Shown one piece after another: positions 28,881-51,445 of a stretch of 64,000 bases of DNA. This DNA is from Halocaridina rubra (Eukaryota; Arthropoda; Malacostraca; Decapoda; Atyidae). The stretch spans positions 16,001 to 80,000 of the forward strand of contig JAXCGZ010016987.1 of NCBI GenBank assembly GCA_037179515.1, in the 5' to 3' direction. Every line of letters begins with the position of its first letter. Within the stretch, counting starts at the first letter, position 1. The position numbers and the translations under genes were made by a program. The notes beneath the pieces were generated by a model that searched no databases, was not told the origin of the DNA, and saw only the letters and a program-made list of their open reading frames with translations.

Positions 28881-28984
28881 GATTCCTAAAGATTTGTACA
28901 CTGAGTACACTAAGTCAAAGTTTAAATACCTGTTTTACCTGGTCCCTGATCCATAAAAAGTCTCTCAAAGGAGATAATACACTA

Positions 28985-33506
<4,522 letters not shown>

Positions 33507-33812
33507 CTTAACGTTTTGATCTCTCAGAATAAGTGATTCTCCTGGATTTTCCGTTGAGATAGTGTGCCCAGCCTGATTGATTTTAATTGTTGAGTATCCT
33601 TTTGTTTTTATTTTGTTTTCTATATTTAATCCATCTCCCATATTATGTTTCCTTTCTTTTTCCAAAGAAAGATGATAATCTTTATTTGATAATTGTGTAT
33701 TGTGGTCACTGCTTTCTCTCAGGGATGAAGCGAAACATAAAGATGAAGTCATAAACATGGCAAAAGATAACCAAATAAATGTCAAAGCGGCGTTTTTGCT
33801 GCAAGGAAACAT
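33507..33812 (-). CDS. Secreted Thr/Pro-rich protein, exon 1 with signal peptide
   Basis: ATG at 33810-33812 with an in-frame TAG six bases upstream, so the start is well set. It is 102 codons to the donor AAG/GTGAGA. Residues 1-28 look like a signal peptide: FPCSKN, hydrophobic ALTFIWLSFAMFMTSSLCFA, and a plausible cleavage before SSLRESS. The mature part is polar and charged (SLEKERKHNMGDGL, NIENKIKTKGYSTIK) and ends LILRDQNVK. It splices in phase to exon 2. No family recognised. Expression is unproven. Confidence 0.62.
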
Positions 33813-33900
33813 TTTCTAATTTCCTGATAAGTTGAGTCTTATTCATAGGGCACCTGTGAGTATGAAATTAATGAGTATATACATATTTACAAGTACAGTA

Positions 33901-34190
33901 GCCGGTTTTACGTCACGAACTCCCTTTTCTACCAAGGGCTAGGACCGGTTGCCTTCTTGCAAAATTGTTGTTTTCGCAGATGTAATAAGTTACCCTTTGT
34001 GCATACCCTTGCTAACTTCAGACCGGGCGAGGCGTGAACCCTCGACCTGCCGCCTCAGAGTGGCGGAGGCTATCATATGTAATCGTCATCCTGAGTACAT
34101 GTCCTTGCTAACCTCAGACTGTGGCGGGGCATAAACCCTCGACCTAATGCCTCAATGTCTCAGATGCTACCACTTTGCCACGGTGACTAC
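33901..34190 (-). mobile_element. tRNA-derived SINE S2, partial dimer
   Basis: A full-length S2 body (TTTTACGTCACGAACTCCC ... GGCGTGAACCCTCGACCTG) is followed by a second, shorter tRNA-like head (GGGGCATAAACCCTCGACC, TACCACTTTGCCACGGTGAC). Two heads in one copy suggest a dimeric or twice-inserted SINE. Confidence 0.75.
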
Positions 34191-34565
34191 ATGTTCTCAA
34201 TTACAGTATATGTGGAAATGTATCGACTCCTTTATTTTCTTATTAACAATGACTAAACATTTATGAAACTTTTATGTTCTCATTAACAGTAATTAATCTT
34301 TTGTTTATACATGAACCAGTGAATGGATATATATGAGTCCCTTTTGATGCCGTTATCAGTAACTTTGGAACGAGATCATTAGATTCTAATTTGCAGTGAC
34401 CTTTTGAATTTATGAGTCTTTTATGCTCTTATTACAAATGCTTTTGGAATTAAAATCCTTTATGTTTTCATTTCTTGTTACTTTGAAAATTAGGAATCTT
34501 CATTTATTTTTCTAATACTTTTACGATATGATTTACCAAAAGTATCTGTAGCACGATTGTTAAGT
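34191..34565. repeat. Diverged ~40-60-bp tandem repeat
   Basis: Recurring TTTTATGTTCTCATTA/ATTATTAACAGTAA/CTTTGGAA motifs, five or six times, spacing irregular. Too diverged to define a unit by eye. Confidence 0.4.
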
Positions 34566-35084
34566 GTGTGTAATTACCTAATTGTAATGACCTAATTGTG
34601 ATTACAGGAAAGAGCACATGCTCGTAACTCCCCATATCCTGGTTGGTTTCATTTTTGTACTTAGTGATACTTATCATATTTGCCCTTAAAACTTTGGATT
34701 GAGTTAGCATTATTTACCTTCTTGCTTAGCGAATTCCAATCATAAACAACTCTTAGACTAAAAAAGTACTTCTTTACATCCTTCAAAGAAGTGTTCTTAC
34801 GAACCTTCAAACTATGACCTCTAATTCTAATGCCAGCCATATAAAATTATCGATCTCTAGCCACTTAGTCATAACTATGAAGCAATTTAAAAACCTTCAC
34901 CATATCCCCTCATTCTTCTAGCATTGAATGATGGTAAGACTAATTCCCATAACTGAGATTGCTTATTTCTGACACCAGTTTCATGGCATGTCTTTGAACT
35001 TTTTCAAGCTTAGCTATGTGCTTTTTCAAGTGTGATTTCCATAAGGGGGCTTCATATTCAAGCTTTGTTCTCACATAGATTACA
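34566..35084 (-). mobile_element. CR1-type non-LTR, 5'-truncated copy F
   Basis: Begins GTGAGAACAAAGCTTGAATA (= VRTKLEYEAPLW), goes through KKHIAKLEKVQRHAMKLV, then the C-terminal part and 3' UTR. It ends in GTAATCACAATTAGGTCATT-type 14-bp repeats and TGTGTG. It starts where the tail of copy G ends. Confidence 0.82.
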
Positions 35085-35219
35085 TAGTTACTTAATTGCG
35101 TACGGGAAAGCGACCCATGCTCGTAACTTCCCGTCTCTTGGTCGGTTCCATTTTGTACTTAGCGATATTTATGATATTTGTCCTAAAAACTATAGATTGA
35201 GTTAGCATTAACTACTTCC
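35085..35219 (-). mobile_element. CR1-type non-LTR, 5'-truncated copy G
   Basis: A ~135-bp piece: last codons ([11 protein letters not shown]) plus 3' UTR (AAATGGAACCGACCAAGAGA, ACGGGAAGTTACGAGC). Its 3' tail abuts copy F directly; its 5' side abuts (TA)n. Confidence 0.78.
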
Positions 35220-35319
<100 letters not shown>

Positions 35320-35380
35320 CCAGTCTTTGAAGTTCACTGTTCTGTTCTGTTAACAGTTCTCAATATATACACATAACTAT

Positions 35381-37040
<1,660 letters not shown>

Positions 37041-37057
37041 TACACACACACACACAC

Positions 37058-37468
37058 ACATACACAATCTCAGTTATGATGAGAGGCTGAGGGAATTAGA
37101 CTTACCATCACTGGAAGCTAGAAGAGTGAGGGGGGATATGGTGACAGTCTTTAAATTCCTTCATGGTTATGATAGAGTGGATAGGGATCGATATTTTGAT
37201 ATGGCTGGCTCTAGAACTAGAGGTCATAGTTTGAAGCTTCGTAAGGAAACTTCTTTGCAGGATGTAAGGAAATACTTTTTCAGTGTAAGAGTAGTTGATA
37301 ATTGGAATTCGCTAAGCTCGGAGGTAGTTAATGCTATCTCAATCCATAGTTTTAAGGACAGGTATGATAAGTATCACTAAGTATAAAATGGAACCGATCA
37401 GGAGACGGGAAGATACGAGCTTTGGGCTCTTTCCCGTAAACACAATTAGGTAATCGCAATTAGGTAAT

Positions 37469-37475
<7 letters not shown>
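37058..37475 (+). mobile_element. CR1-type non-LTR, 5'-truncated copy E
   Basis: Starts inside a (CA)n run with NLSYDERLRELDLPSLEARR. It reads openly to KDRYDKYH and TAA (37378-37380), then has the 3' UTR with CAATTAGGTAATC repeats and CACACACA. The C-terminal ~105 codons are intact. It faces the RTE element across a (TA)n tract, tail to tail. Confidence 0.88.

Positions 37476-37561
<86 letters not shown>
37476..37561. repeat. (TA)n between two retrotransposon tails
   Basis: Separates the 3' tail of CR1 copy E (left) from the 3' end of the RTE-like element (right, minus strand). Confidence 0.95.
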
Positions 37562-40170
<2,609 letters not shown>

Positions 40171-40599
40171 TTGATGTTAGTGTAAGGACAATAAAAATGT
40201 ATAGATGATAGACTAATATATTTCTTCACAGCCTCACCATCGAAAACTGCCCTGTGCTCCTCTTAGGGTAACCTCAATTTATTTAGTCATTTTACTCTAT
40301 TCATGGGAAGATACATCTTTTACATACACTTACAATATGGCTACATGCAGGAGAAAGAATAAGTACAAAAAGAAATATAAATAATATGAATTATGGCTGA
40401 TAGGCTGTTAATTTCATGTATGATATGCTTTCCTTAATGTCTTCCTTCATGCTTCTTGTATTGTCTTGTAAGTTAATCATGTTTCACCTGTCACATGATG
40501 AAGTTGTATTCCTCCATCGTGAAGGTCACACATCCACATACACCATGGTGTAATGATGCGGAACTTACACCCTGTGCACTGATATGACGGCATGGCCAT
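40171..40599. other. Unique sequence, nothing recognised
   Basis: No supported gene or repeat. May contain the 5' part of the Gypsy gag region that follows. Confidence 0.45.
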
Positions 40600-41692
40600 C
40601 TCTTCATGACTTGCTGGGTGATGCCTTCCAGCGTACATGTCACGATTGGCTTGCCAGCTCTTCATCAGAGCTGGAGGTTCCAATCGAGCCGACTGTGGGT
40701 TGTGGTGGCTACGGTACCAGTGAACATTGCCCCTTCTCAGCTCGCGCCAAGTGTTGAAGTGCCCACTGCTCTGGAGAAATGTGAGGTTGAGATGTCTTCC
40801 ACTGGCTTCAGGATATGGAGGGTGTTCATGGAAACCTAGATATTCCTCAACAAGTGGCCCAACCTAGAAGCTGTCATGCATATCTGGCTCAACTGCGTGC
40901 TGGCCCTTCAATAACCCTTAGACAATATTGAGATTTTAGTGCTCCTTGCTACTAATCAAGCAGAACTGTGGAGAGAGTTTTTTTTTTAGTAATTTCCAGG
41001 CTCCAGATAAGCCTATAGGTTTGCTTTTCAAAAATGTTTGCAGTTGGCACTTGACTGCACCTCTAAGTGCCATAAGTGTAACCACAATCTTAGTGATGAT
41101 ATGTCTTTACAATAATTAATAGTAGGTATAAGTGACCCAGGGCTATGCAAGAAAATATATCAGAAATAATTTTTATATGACACTGTAAACAAGCTCAGAT
41201 CTAAATGCTTTACATTTTAGGTTGCTGTGTTGGGGGGTTATTTTCCTGCCAAAATTCACCTGCCCAGGCCACAACAGCAAAGGAGGACATTAGTGAGGAT
41301 GTAGCTGTTGCTGCCATTTGCACAACCCCCTTGCCACCCTCACCAAGCCCTCCAGAAATTGTAGGAAATAGCATGTGGCTAAGAGCCCCAGCCCCGGCAG
41401 GGGTGCTACCTGCTGGATGCTAAAAAGATGGGGCACCTCAGGAAATGCTGCAGAAGTACAAAAAAAGGCTCCCAATGTAAGTATCTAGTGCCGTGGTAGT
41501 GGCATCTACAATATACCCCCAATCCCCCTGGCTATATTCATTTCTTTGCCCAGTGAGAGGGTGGCCCTTCCCACCTCGGCTGTAGCTAACACAGCTGCTC
41601 AGGGGTGTGTGCTGGTTATGTTACTGCTTTGCTCATGTGTCACCAGTGTATGGGTGGTGCAGAGTTTTGCATTACCTCAGATCAATGTTTCT
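40600..41692 (+). pseudogene. Gypsy gag remnant (element Gy2)
   Basis: Reads ALEKCEVEMSSTGFRIWRVF then, after a stop, FLNKWPNLEAVMHIWLNCVL, a gag-like helical region. At about 41400-41460 there is GCYLLDAKKMGHLRKCCRST, a damaged retroviral-type zinc knuckle (C..H..C). Between them the sequence is degraded, with many stops. Probably the gag of the same Gypsy whose pol is at 51446-54010. Confidence 0.5.
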
Positions 41693-42254
41693 CAGCTTTT
41701 TTTAAACCAGAGTGCACTTGTAGAGTAATTAAAGCTCTGAGGTGCACTTAATATATCGATAAGAAAAAAATATCCATAAAATTGCATAATAGTAAAATTA
41801 TAAAAAAAAGCTCTTGAAATAAGCATGTACTTTTATGACATTGCAATATATTTTATCAATAATGCTTGTGTGAGACCTGTGCTTGATGTGATTTGGAAAT
41901 TTTCTTAATATTAGGCCTTATATGTGATAAGTATAATCTCATTTCCTAATCAATGCATCTAATATTGATCTATTTTTACATTCAATGTTGGTAAATTCAG
42001 AAAATCCTAATTAATAGAGGAATGATGGGAAGAACTGCAATAAAATATTCAGTACTTTACGAGCTATTGAAAGATTTTCTTTGATGAAAATTCAAAATTG
42101 ATGAATGGGCATCTCTTTATGTTTGATTTTTAAGATGACCGTCGCGGCACTTAGGTCAAAGGATTCCCACCGATTCCTGTACTAAAATGTCATTATAGCT
42201 GCTTCTCACATGCTTTGGGATGAGTTGATCTAAGATTTTATTTCAACCATTTAT

Positions 42255-42256
<2 letters not shown>

Positions 42257-42294
<38 letters not shown>

Positions 42295-42308
42295 CACACG
42301 CACACACG
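42257..42308. repeat. (CA)n microsatellite
   Basis: CA run with two CG variants. Confidence 0.95.
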
Positions 42309-43268
42309 GTGGGCATTAGAAAACAAACATTCAGTATCTCCTAAATTTTTCCTTGTGTTTTTGAGTGACCAAGACTTTAGATTAGAAACATAAACAAAAT
42401 TTCCATAAATAAGAATTCCTGCAGAGTATTGCGAGTAAAAAATTTATATTTGTTGTATGACGAGACTGTCTAAAATATTAAAGGAAAAAATTGAGAGCAT
42501 TTTTGTGAGGTGAAAGAGAAAAAGCTGTCCTGTTCTGCCTCGAAGGAAGTTTAGAAGAGTTGCCAGAGGTGAAGCCATCACATCACATTACCTAATCTTT
42601 TGTGTAAATTGGGGAGATCTCTTAAGCCATTTACCTGATCCTGTGGTTCCATATATTGCTAAAATCAGTATCCTTCACATTTATATTAATTTGATAGATA
42701 GTTTGATACACGGAATAAGTGAATAATTAAATACCTACCAATAATACACCTGTCAACAGTACTGAGTTAAGCTGCCAAGTAGCACAGCTGTCTTATTTTC
42801 TTAATTTTTTCTTTTTTTTTCTTTAGCTTTCTCTTTTATTATTTTTTTTTAATTTTGCATGTATATTGAGTTAAATGTAAAGTCTGATCTTGTGATAACA
42901 TACCTTGGTTAGCAAGTGAGTTTATCAGTTAAGAAGAATATATAGCAGAAACAGGTGGGTGTCTCCTCAAATACAAATTAAAATTTTCCTTCAAGTTGAC
43001 TTTTGTTTTTGTTTGCAATTTTTTTCTTTTTTCCCCTCAAACTACCAAAGTCAAATTAATAAGTTAGGATGTGTGTTACCAGAAAAGAGATAAATTGAGT
43101 CACTAAATATTTTTCTCTTTTTTTCTCTTTCTCTTCTTCTATCTGTATTCTGTGAAAGGGAAAGCTTAAAAACGAGGCCATCTCTGTCCAAAACCTCCCC
43201 CACCCATGGGTCCGGAGGAGGGGTAGCAATTAGGAGATTAAAACAGAAAATCAAGGATTTAGAGGCAA

Positions 43269-44232
43269 ATGGTTATAAGCCTTGATGTTAAAATTCGGAA
43301 TATGGATCGAGATATGAAAGAGAATGAAACACTTAGAGAGGAAATAAGATTTTTGGAGGAAGCAAATAAAGCACAAGGGCAGGATAGAAAAGAACTAGAA
43401 AAACGAATAAAGAAGCTGGAAGGGGAAAAGAGTGAACTAGAAACTAGAATTTCTAAACAAGAAGATAACAACAAACTAAATGAATTAGATGTTAGTTCAC
43501 TGCTCTCTTCTGAGAGAGGCGAGATTGCAGCTTGGAATATCCAGATTAAGGAAAACATTGAACAGTTTAGAAAAGAGTTTCAGGAGCTGAATATGGAACA
43601 TGATGCCATGAAAACTTCTTTTGCTGATGTACTAAAGGGGAATGCGGCAGTAAAGGAGGCTGTAAAGGTGGTGGCACTGGCAAACATACAAACAGTTACT
43701 ATAAAGAGACAGTATCTGAAAAAATGAAAGACGTTGTGATGGAAAGGGCAAATCCGCTGATTAAACAGACACTTGATAAAGAGAAGACAGTGGTAATCTC
43801 AGGCATAAGCGAATCCCAGGAGCCAACATGGCAGGGGGGACTCGAAGAAAATAAAGCTAAGGTTGTAGACCTGATAAGAAAGCTTGGAGTGGTTTGTGGT
43901 CCTGAGGATATTGTAAACATTCACCAACTAGTCAAATATTCGAGGGAAGGAAAGCAGAGACCAAGAAAAGTAACCTTTGAGAGAGGGGAAACATGTAGAG
44001 AAATATTGATGAGAAAAAAGTCTAAAAGACCTTCAAGAATTCAAAGAAGTGTTCATTAGACGATACAGAACACAGGAAGAGATGGGAAAGATAAAAAACT
44101 TGTTGCAAGAGGCAAGAAGGTTAAATGATGAAAGAAATGAAGAAGAGAAGAAAAATTTTCATTTCAGAGTTCTTCCAGACAAAGGGGAGATAAATAAGAT
44201 AATGACAGAAGATCAGGGGATGGGGCCTCATT
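43269..44232 (+). pseudogene. CR1 ORF1 (coiled-coil protein), frameshifted
   Basis: First part (43269-43727): a heptad-rich coiled coil (NETLREEIRFLEEANKAQGQ, LEKRIKKLEGEKSELETRIS), then FRKEFQELNMEHDAMK. Second part (43724-44059): EKTVVISGISESQEPTWQGG and LIRKLGVVCGPEDIVNIHQL, PRKVTFERGETCREIL, a region like the RRM/CTD of non-LTR ORF1 proteins. Third part (44049-44232): RTQEEMGKIKNLLQEARRLN, NFHFRVLPDKGEI. The three frames would join by small shifts. ORF1 proteins of this type bind the element RNA. Confidence 0.72.
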
Positions 44233-44236
44233 AAGA

Positions 44237-47035
44237 TTGTTATACACAAATGCTGATGGATTAGCTGGTAAGGCAGTAGAATTAAAAGAAAGGATTCACA
44301 ACAGTAAGGCAGATATAGTAGCAATTACAGAGACTAAGTTGATTGAGAACATAAACAGTGTCACAGTTTTTCCTATGGGCCTCAGAATATTAAGGGTTGA
44401 AAGATCTGAGAGGACTGGTGGGGGGATAGCACTGCTCATAAGTGAAAGGATTCAAGTTGAAGAAATAAACTTGGCTATAGAAAGTGAGTTCAAGGAATTT
44501 CTTGTTGCTCGCATAAATACTGGGTCAGAGAATATTATAATAACTGTTGAATATAACCCACCAAGGAACCAGAATAGGCTAGAAGTTTATGAGGAAAGTC
44601 ATATAGGTACTATTGAAGTCATAAACTCAGTTGTTTACATGGCACAGGAGAGAAAATGTAGGATTTTGATTATGGGAGATTTTAATCATAAAGAGATAGA
44701 TTGGATAAATCTTGACCCACACAGTGGTGAGGACTCATTCGGGGCAAGATTCCTAGATTGTGTACAAGGGAATTTCCAACACTAACATGTAATGGAACCA
44801 ACGAGGGCCAGGGGTGGGGATGAGCCATCACTACTTGATCTAGTATTTACAGATAATGTATTGGATATTGAAAAAATTGAGTATGAACCATAAATTGGAA
44901 AGAGTGACCACTGTGTGTTGTTGATGGAGTATATCATTGAAAATATTCTTCCTGAGAGTAGAGGCACTGAGGACATGAGGAGGAACTATCTGAAAAGAGA
45001 TTACATCAAAATGAATAAGCTTTTTGCAGTTATTGACTGGGGAACCTTATTTTACAACAAATCTGTGCAAGAAATGTATGACATGTTTTGTGAGAAATAT
45101 GGGAAGATAGTAGATTGCTGCATACCTGTCACCAAAGTAGGTGTAATTCATGCCAGAGAGAAATGGTTCGATAATGAGTGTAAAAGAGCTAAGGAGTGGA
45201 GAGACAAATGCTGGAAAAGGAAAAAAAACACAAATGCCTGGCAAACCTACAAAAGAGCAAGAAATGATTACCTAAGTAAAAGAAGAGAGGCAGAGAGAGA
45301 CTATGAGAGGGACATCACCAGGAAGGCTAAAGAAAATCCCAAGCTTTTCCACAGCTTTATCAGAGGAAAACTGAAGGTAAAAGAACAGGTTTTAAGGCTT
45401 AAGAGAGCGGATGGAAGCATCACTGAGACGGATGAAGAGATCTGCAAAGAATTGAGCAAGGAGTTTCAGTCAGCATTTACAGTAGAAAATTCCCCACCCT
45501 CTCAGATTGCAGAGATAGAAGCTCAGGGGCCGGTTTTAGAGAACATCAACCTTTCAGCCACAGAGGTATGCAAAGCGCTGATGGAGTTAGATGTTCATAA
45601 AGCTACAGGTCCTGATGACATATCCCCTCATGTACTTAAAAAATGCGTAAACTCAATATCAGTGGCACTAAGTATCATATTTAAAAAGTCACTGTAGTCA
45701 GGGGAAATTTCAAGATGCTGGAAACAAGCAAACGTGATACCTATCTTTAAAAACGGAAGGAGGGATATGGATCTGAACTATAGACCAGTTTCCTTGACCA
45801 GCATAGTTTGCAAAGTTATGGAGAAACTACTAAGGAACCATATCTCTCTTCACTTGGAATCCTTCAACTTTTTGTCAGCGAGGCAACATGGCTTCAGAGA
45901 AGGTAGATCAACAGTAACAAACTTATTAGAATTTTATGATGAGGTAAGCCGAATCTTACAGGAAAGAGAGGGCTGGGCAGATTGCATATTCCTAGACTTC
46001 CAGAAAGCATTTAACACTGTTCCACATGGGAGACTTATTAGGAAGTTACAAGCAATGGCTAGAATAGGTGGAAATGTCTTGGAATGGATAAAAACTTACT
46101 TAGAAGGAAGGGAACAGAGGGTTAGAGCAAGACACTCAGTGTCTGAATGGAGAAGAGTTAGTAGTGGAGTTCCACAGGGTTCAGTTTTAGGGCCGCATTT
46201 GTTCCTTGTATATGTAAATGACCTTCCAGAGTCTGTAAATTCATTCATGAATATGTTTGCAGATGATGCAAAGATTGTGAAGAAAGTAGGAAATGAGAAC
46301 AATGAAGATCGAAATAGTCTGCATGAGTGGTCAGAAAAGTGGCTAATGAAATTCAATACTTTAAAATGTAAGATAATGAGAGTGGGTACAAGTGCAAGAA
46401 GGCCCAATCTTGACTACTTGGTGGCTGGAGTACAACTTCAAGAAACAGAAAATAAGAGAGATATAGGAGTAAACATACTGGCATATTTGTCTCCAGATAT
46501 ACATATAAATGGTTTAGTAAGGGCAGCATATGCCTTCTTATCAAATGTATGGGTAGCCTTCAGGCACATGGACAAGGAAATGTTCAGAAATATTTATGTA
46601 ACCTATGTGAGGCCAAAACTTGAATATGCAGCCCCCTTTTGGAATTCGCACTCGAAAAAGCACATAGCTAAGCTTGAAAAAGTTCAAAGACATGCCACGA
46701 AACTAGTGCCAGAAATACGTAATTTCAGTTATGATGAGAGGCTGAGGGAATTAGACTTACCATCACTCGAAGCTAGAAGATTGAGGGGGGATATGGTTAC
46801 AGTCTTTAAATTTCCTTATGGTTATGATAGAGTGGATAGGGATCGATATTTTGATATGGCTGGCTCTAGAACTAGAGATCATAGTTTGAAGCTTCGTAAG
46901 AAAACTTCTTTGCAGGATGTAAGGAAATACTTTTTCAGTGTAAGAGTAGTTGATAATTGGAATTCGCAAAGCGAGGAGGTAGTTACTGCTATCTCAATCC
47001 ATAGTTTTAAGGACAGGTATGGTAAGTATCACTAA
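44237..47035 (+). pseudogene. CR1 ORF2 (endonuclease and reverse transcriptase), three in-frame stops
   Basis: One frame of 933 codons broken only by TAA at 44783, TAA near 44891 and TAG at 45695. Endonuclease: LLYTNADGLAGKAVELKERI, ADIVAITETKL, RTGGGIALLIS, ILIMGDFNHKEIDW, with GKSDHCVLLMEY after it (APE-type active-site D, N and the SDH motif). RT: ANVIPIFKNGRRDMDLNYRP, FLDFQKAFNTVPHGRL, SGVPQGSVLGP, MNMFADDAKIVKK. The C-terminal part has EKVQRHATKLVPEIRNFSYD. Fifteen bases are missing near 46303 compared with copy B. The clade is CR1/L2-like by motif. Confidence 0.86.
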
Positions 47036-47144
47036 GTATAAAATGGAACCGATCAGGAGACGGGAAGATACGAGCTTTGGGCTCTTTTCCGTAAACTTAA
47101 TTAGGTAATTACAATTAGGTAATTAAACACACACACACACACTC

Positions 47145-49040
47145 ACAAAAGAGCAAGAAATGACTACCTAAGTAAAAGAAGAGAGGCAGAGAGGGACTAT
47201 GAGAGGGACATCACCAGGAAGGCTAAAGAAAATCCCAAGCTTTTCCACAGCTTTATCAGAGGAAAACTGAAGGTAAAAGAACAGGTTTTAAGGCTAAAGA
47301 GAGCGGATGGAAGCATCACTGAGACGGATGAAGAAATCTGCAAAGAATTGAACAAGGAGTTTCAGTCAGTATTTACAGTAGAAAATACCCCACCCCTTCA
47401 GATTGCAGTGATAGAAGCTCAAGGGCCGGTATTAGAGAACATCAATCTTACAGCCACAGAGGTATGCTAAGCGCTGATGGATTTAGATGTTCATAAAGCT
47501 ACAGGTCCTGATGACATATCCCCTCTTGTGCTTAAAAAATGCGCAAACACAATATCAGTGGCACTAAGTATCATATTTAAGGAGTCACTGGAGTCGGGGG
47601 AGATTCCAAGATGCTGGAAACAAGCAAATGTGATACCTATTTTCAAAAAGGGAAGGAGGGATACGGCTCTGAACTATAGACCAGTTTCCTTGACCAGCAT
47701 AGTTTGCAAAGTTATGGAGAAACTACTAAGGAAACATATCTCTCTTCACTTGGAATCCTTCAACTTTTTGTCAGTGAGGCAACATGGCTTCAGAGAAGGT
47801 AGATCAACAGTAACAAACTTATTAGAATTTTATGATGAGGTAAGCCAAATCTTACAGGAAAGAGAGGGCTGGGCAGATTGCATATTCCTAGACTTCCAGA
47901 AAGCGTTTGACACTGTTCCACATGGGAGACTTATTAGGAAGCTGCAATCAATGGCTAGAATAGGTGGAAATGTCTTGGAATGGATAAAAACTTACTTAGA
48001 AGGAAGGGAACAGAGGGTTAGAGTAAGACACTCAGTGTCTGAATGGAGAAGAGTTAGTAGTGGAGTTCCACAGGGTTCAGTTTTAGGGCCACTTTTGTTC
48101 CTTGTATATGTAAATGACCTACCAGAGTCTGTAAATTCATTCATGAATATGTTTGCAGATGATGCAAAGATTGTGAAGAAAGTAAAAAACGAGAACAATG
48201 GTAGAGAACTTCAGGAGGATCTAAATAATCTGCATGAGTGGTCAGAAAAGTGGCTAATGAAATTCAATACCTCAAAATGTAAGGTAATGAGAATGGGTAC
48301 AAGTGCAAGAAGGCCCAAGCTTGACTACTCGGTGGCTGGAGTACAACTTCAGGAGACAGAAAATGAGAGAGATCTAGGAGTAAACTTATTGGCAGATTTG
48401 TCTCCAGAAATACATATAAATGGCGTAGTAAGGGCAGCATATGCATTCTTATCAAATGTAAGGGTAGCCTTCAGGCACATGGACAAGGAAATGTTCAGAA
48501 ATATTTATGTAACCTACGTGAGGCCAAAACTCGAATATGCAGCCCCCTTTTGGAATCCGCACTTGAAAAAGCACATAGCTAAGCTTGAAAAAGTTCAAAG
48601 ACATGCCACGAAACTAGTGCCAGAAATACACAATCTCAGTTATGATGAGAGGCTGAGGGAATTAGACTTACCATTACTTGAAGCTAGAAGATTGAGGGGG
48701 GATATGGTGACAGTCTTTAAAATCCTTCATGGTTATGATAGAGTGGATAGGGATCGATATTTCGATATGGCTGGCTCTAGAACTAGAGGTCATAGTTTGA
48801 AGCTTCGTAAGAAAACTTCTTTGCAGGATGTAAGGAAATACTTTTTCAGTGTAAGAGTAGTTGATAATTGGAATTCGCTAAGCGAGGAGGTAGTTAATGC
48901 TATCTCAATCCATAGTTTTAAGGACAGGTATGATAAGTATCACTAAGTCTAAAAATGGAACCGATCAGGAGACGGGAAGATACGAGCTTTGGGCTCTTTC
49001 CCGTAAACACAATTAGGTAATCACAATTAGGTAATCACAC
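47145..49040 (+). mobile_element. CR1-type copy B, 5'-truncated, RT open
   Basis: Begins at the position equivalent to 45250 of copy A, directly after the (CA)n tail of copy A. It ends with two 14-bp ACAATTAGGTAATC units and CACACAC. Coding is described separately. Confidence 0.88.
47477..48946 (+). CDS. CR1 reverse transcriptase domain, open reading frame
   Basis: 489 codons without interruption, from LDVHKATGPDDISPLVLKKC to KDRYDKYH and TAA. RT motifs in order: VIPIFKKGRRDTALNYRPVS, HGFREGRSTVTNLLEFYDEV, CIFLDFQKAFDTVPHG (catalytic D), SGVPQGSVLGPLLFLVYVND and MNMFADDAKIVKKV (catalytic DD). The thumb and C-terminal region follow (KNIAKLEK-type block, LVPEIHNLSYDERLRELDLP). The frame is also open upstream to the 5' junction except for one TAA near 47468 (AAA in copy A). 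The endonuclease is missing because of 5' truncation. The most intact coding sequence in the window, but not autonomous. Confidence 0.88.
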   Translation: MDLDVHKATGPDDISPLVLKKCANTISVALSIIFKESLESGEIPRCWKQANVIPIFKKGRRDTALNYRPVSLTSIVCKVMEKLLRKHISLHLESFNFLSVRQHGFREGRSTVTNLLEFYDEVSQILQEREGWADCIFLDFQKAFDTVPHGRLIRKLQSMARIGGNVLEWIKTYLEGREQRVRVRHSVSEWRRVSSGVPQGSVLGPLLFLVYVNDLPESVNSFMNMFADDAKIVKKVKNENNGRELQEDLNNLHEWSEKWLMKFNTSKCKVMRMGTSARRPKLDYSVAGVQLQETENERDLGVNLLADLSPEIHINGVVRAAYAFLSNVRVAFRHMDKEMFRNIYVTYVRPKLEYAAPFWNPHLKKHIAKLEKVQRHATKLVPEIHNLSYDERLRELDLPLLEARRLRGDMVTVFKILHGYDRVDRDRYFDMAGSRTRGHSLKLRKKTSLQDVRKYFFSVRVVDNWNSLSEEVVNAISIHSFKDRYDKYH

Positions 49041-49045
49041 ACAAA

Positions 49046-51200
<2,155 letters not shown>

Positions 51201-51445
51201 TGCTTTAAATCCCTTGACGAAGGGAAAAGGGAAAGAATTATCTATTCCTTTTTAAAGATTAAGGAAATGGGCATCCAGTTTAAAATATCAAACAACAAAG
51301 ACTTGACTCAAATATGGAAGGCACATGCCTGTCCGTAGTTTTTTTTTAAAAATACAGATTTTTTTATATAAAAATAATCATAAATTACTTTTACTTTAAC
51401 TTGGGGTGCACCAGTGTGCCAGGGTTCACTGATTGAGAAACACTG

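Larger units (their letters stand above)
43100..47128 (+). mobile_element. CR1-type non-LTR retrotransposon, near full-length copy A
   Basis: Contains ORF1 (43269-44232), ORF2 (44237-47035), a short 3' UTR and a tail of the 14-bp unit ACAATTAGGTAATC (here with T variants), then (CA)n. The 5' border is not exact. Two further copies follow head to tail. Confidence 0.85.

Noticed and set aside
41693..43100. hAT transposase
   Set aside because: No transposase motif was found in the sequence left after removing the CR1 copies.
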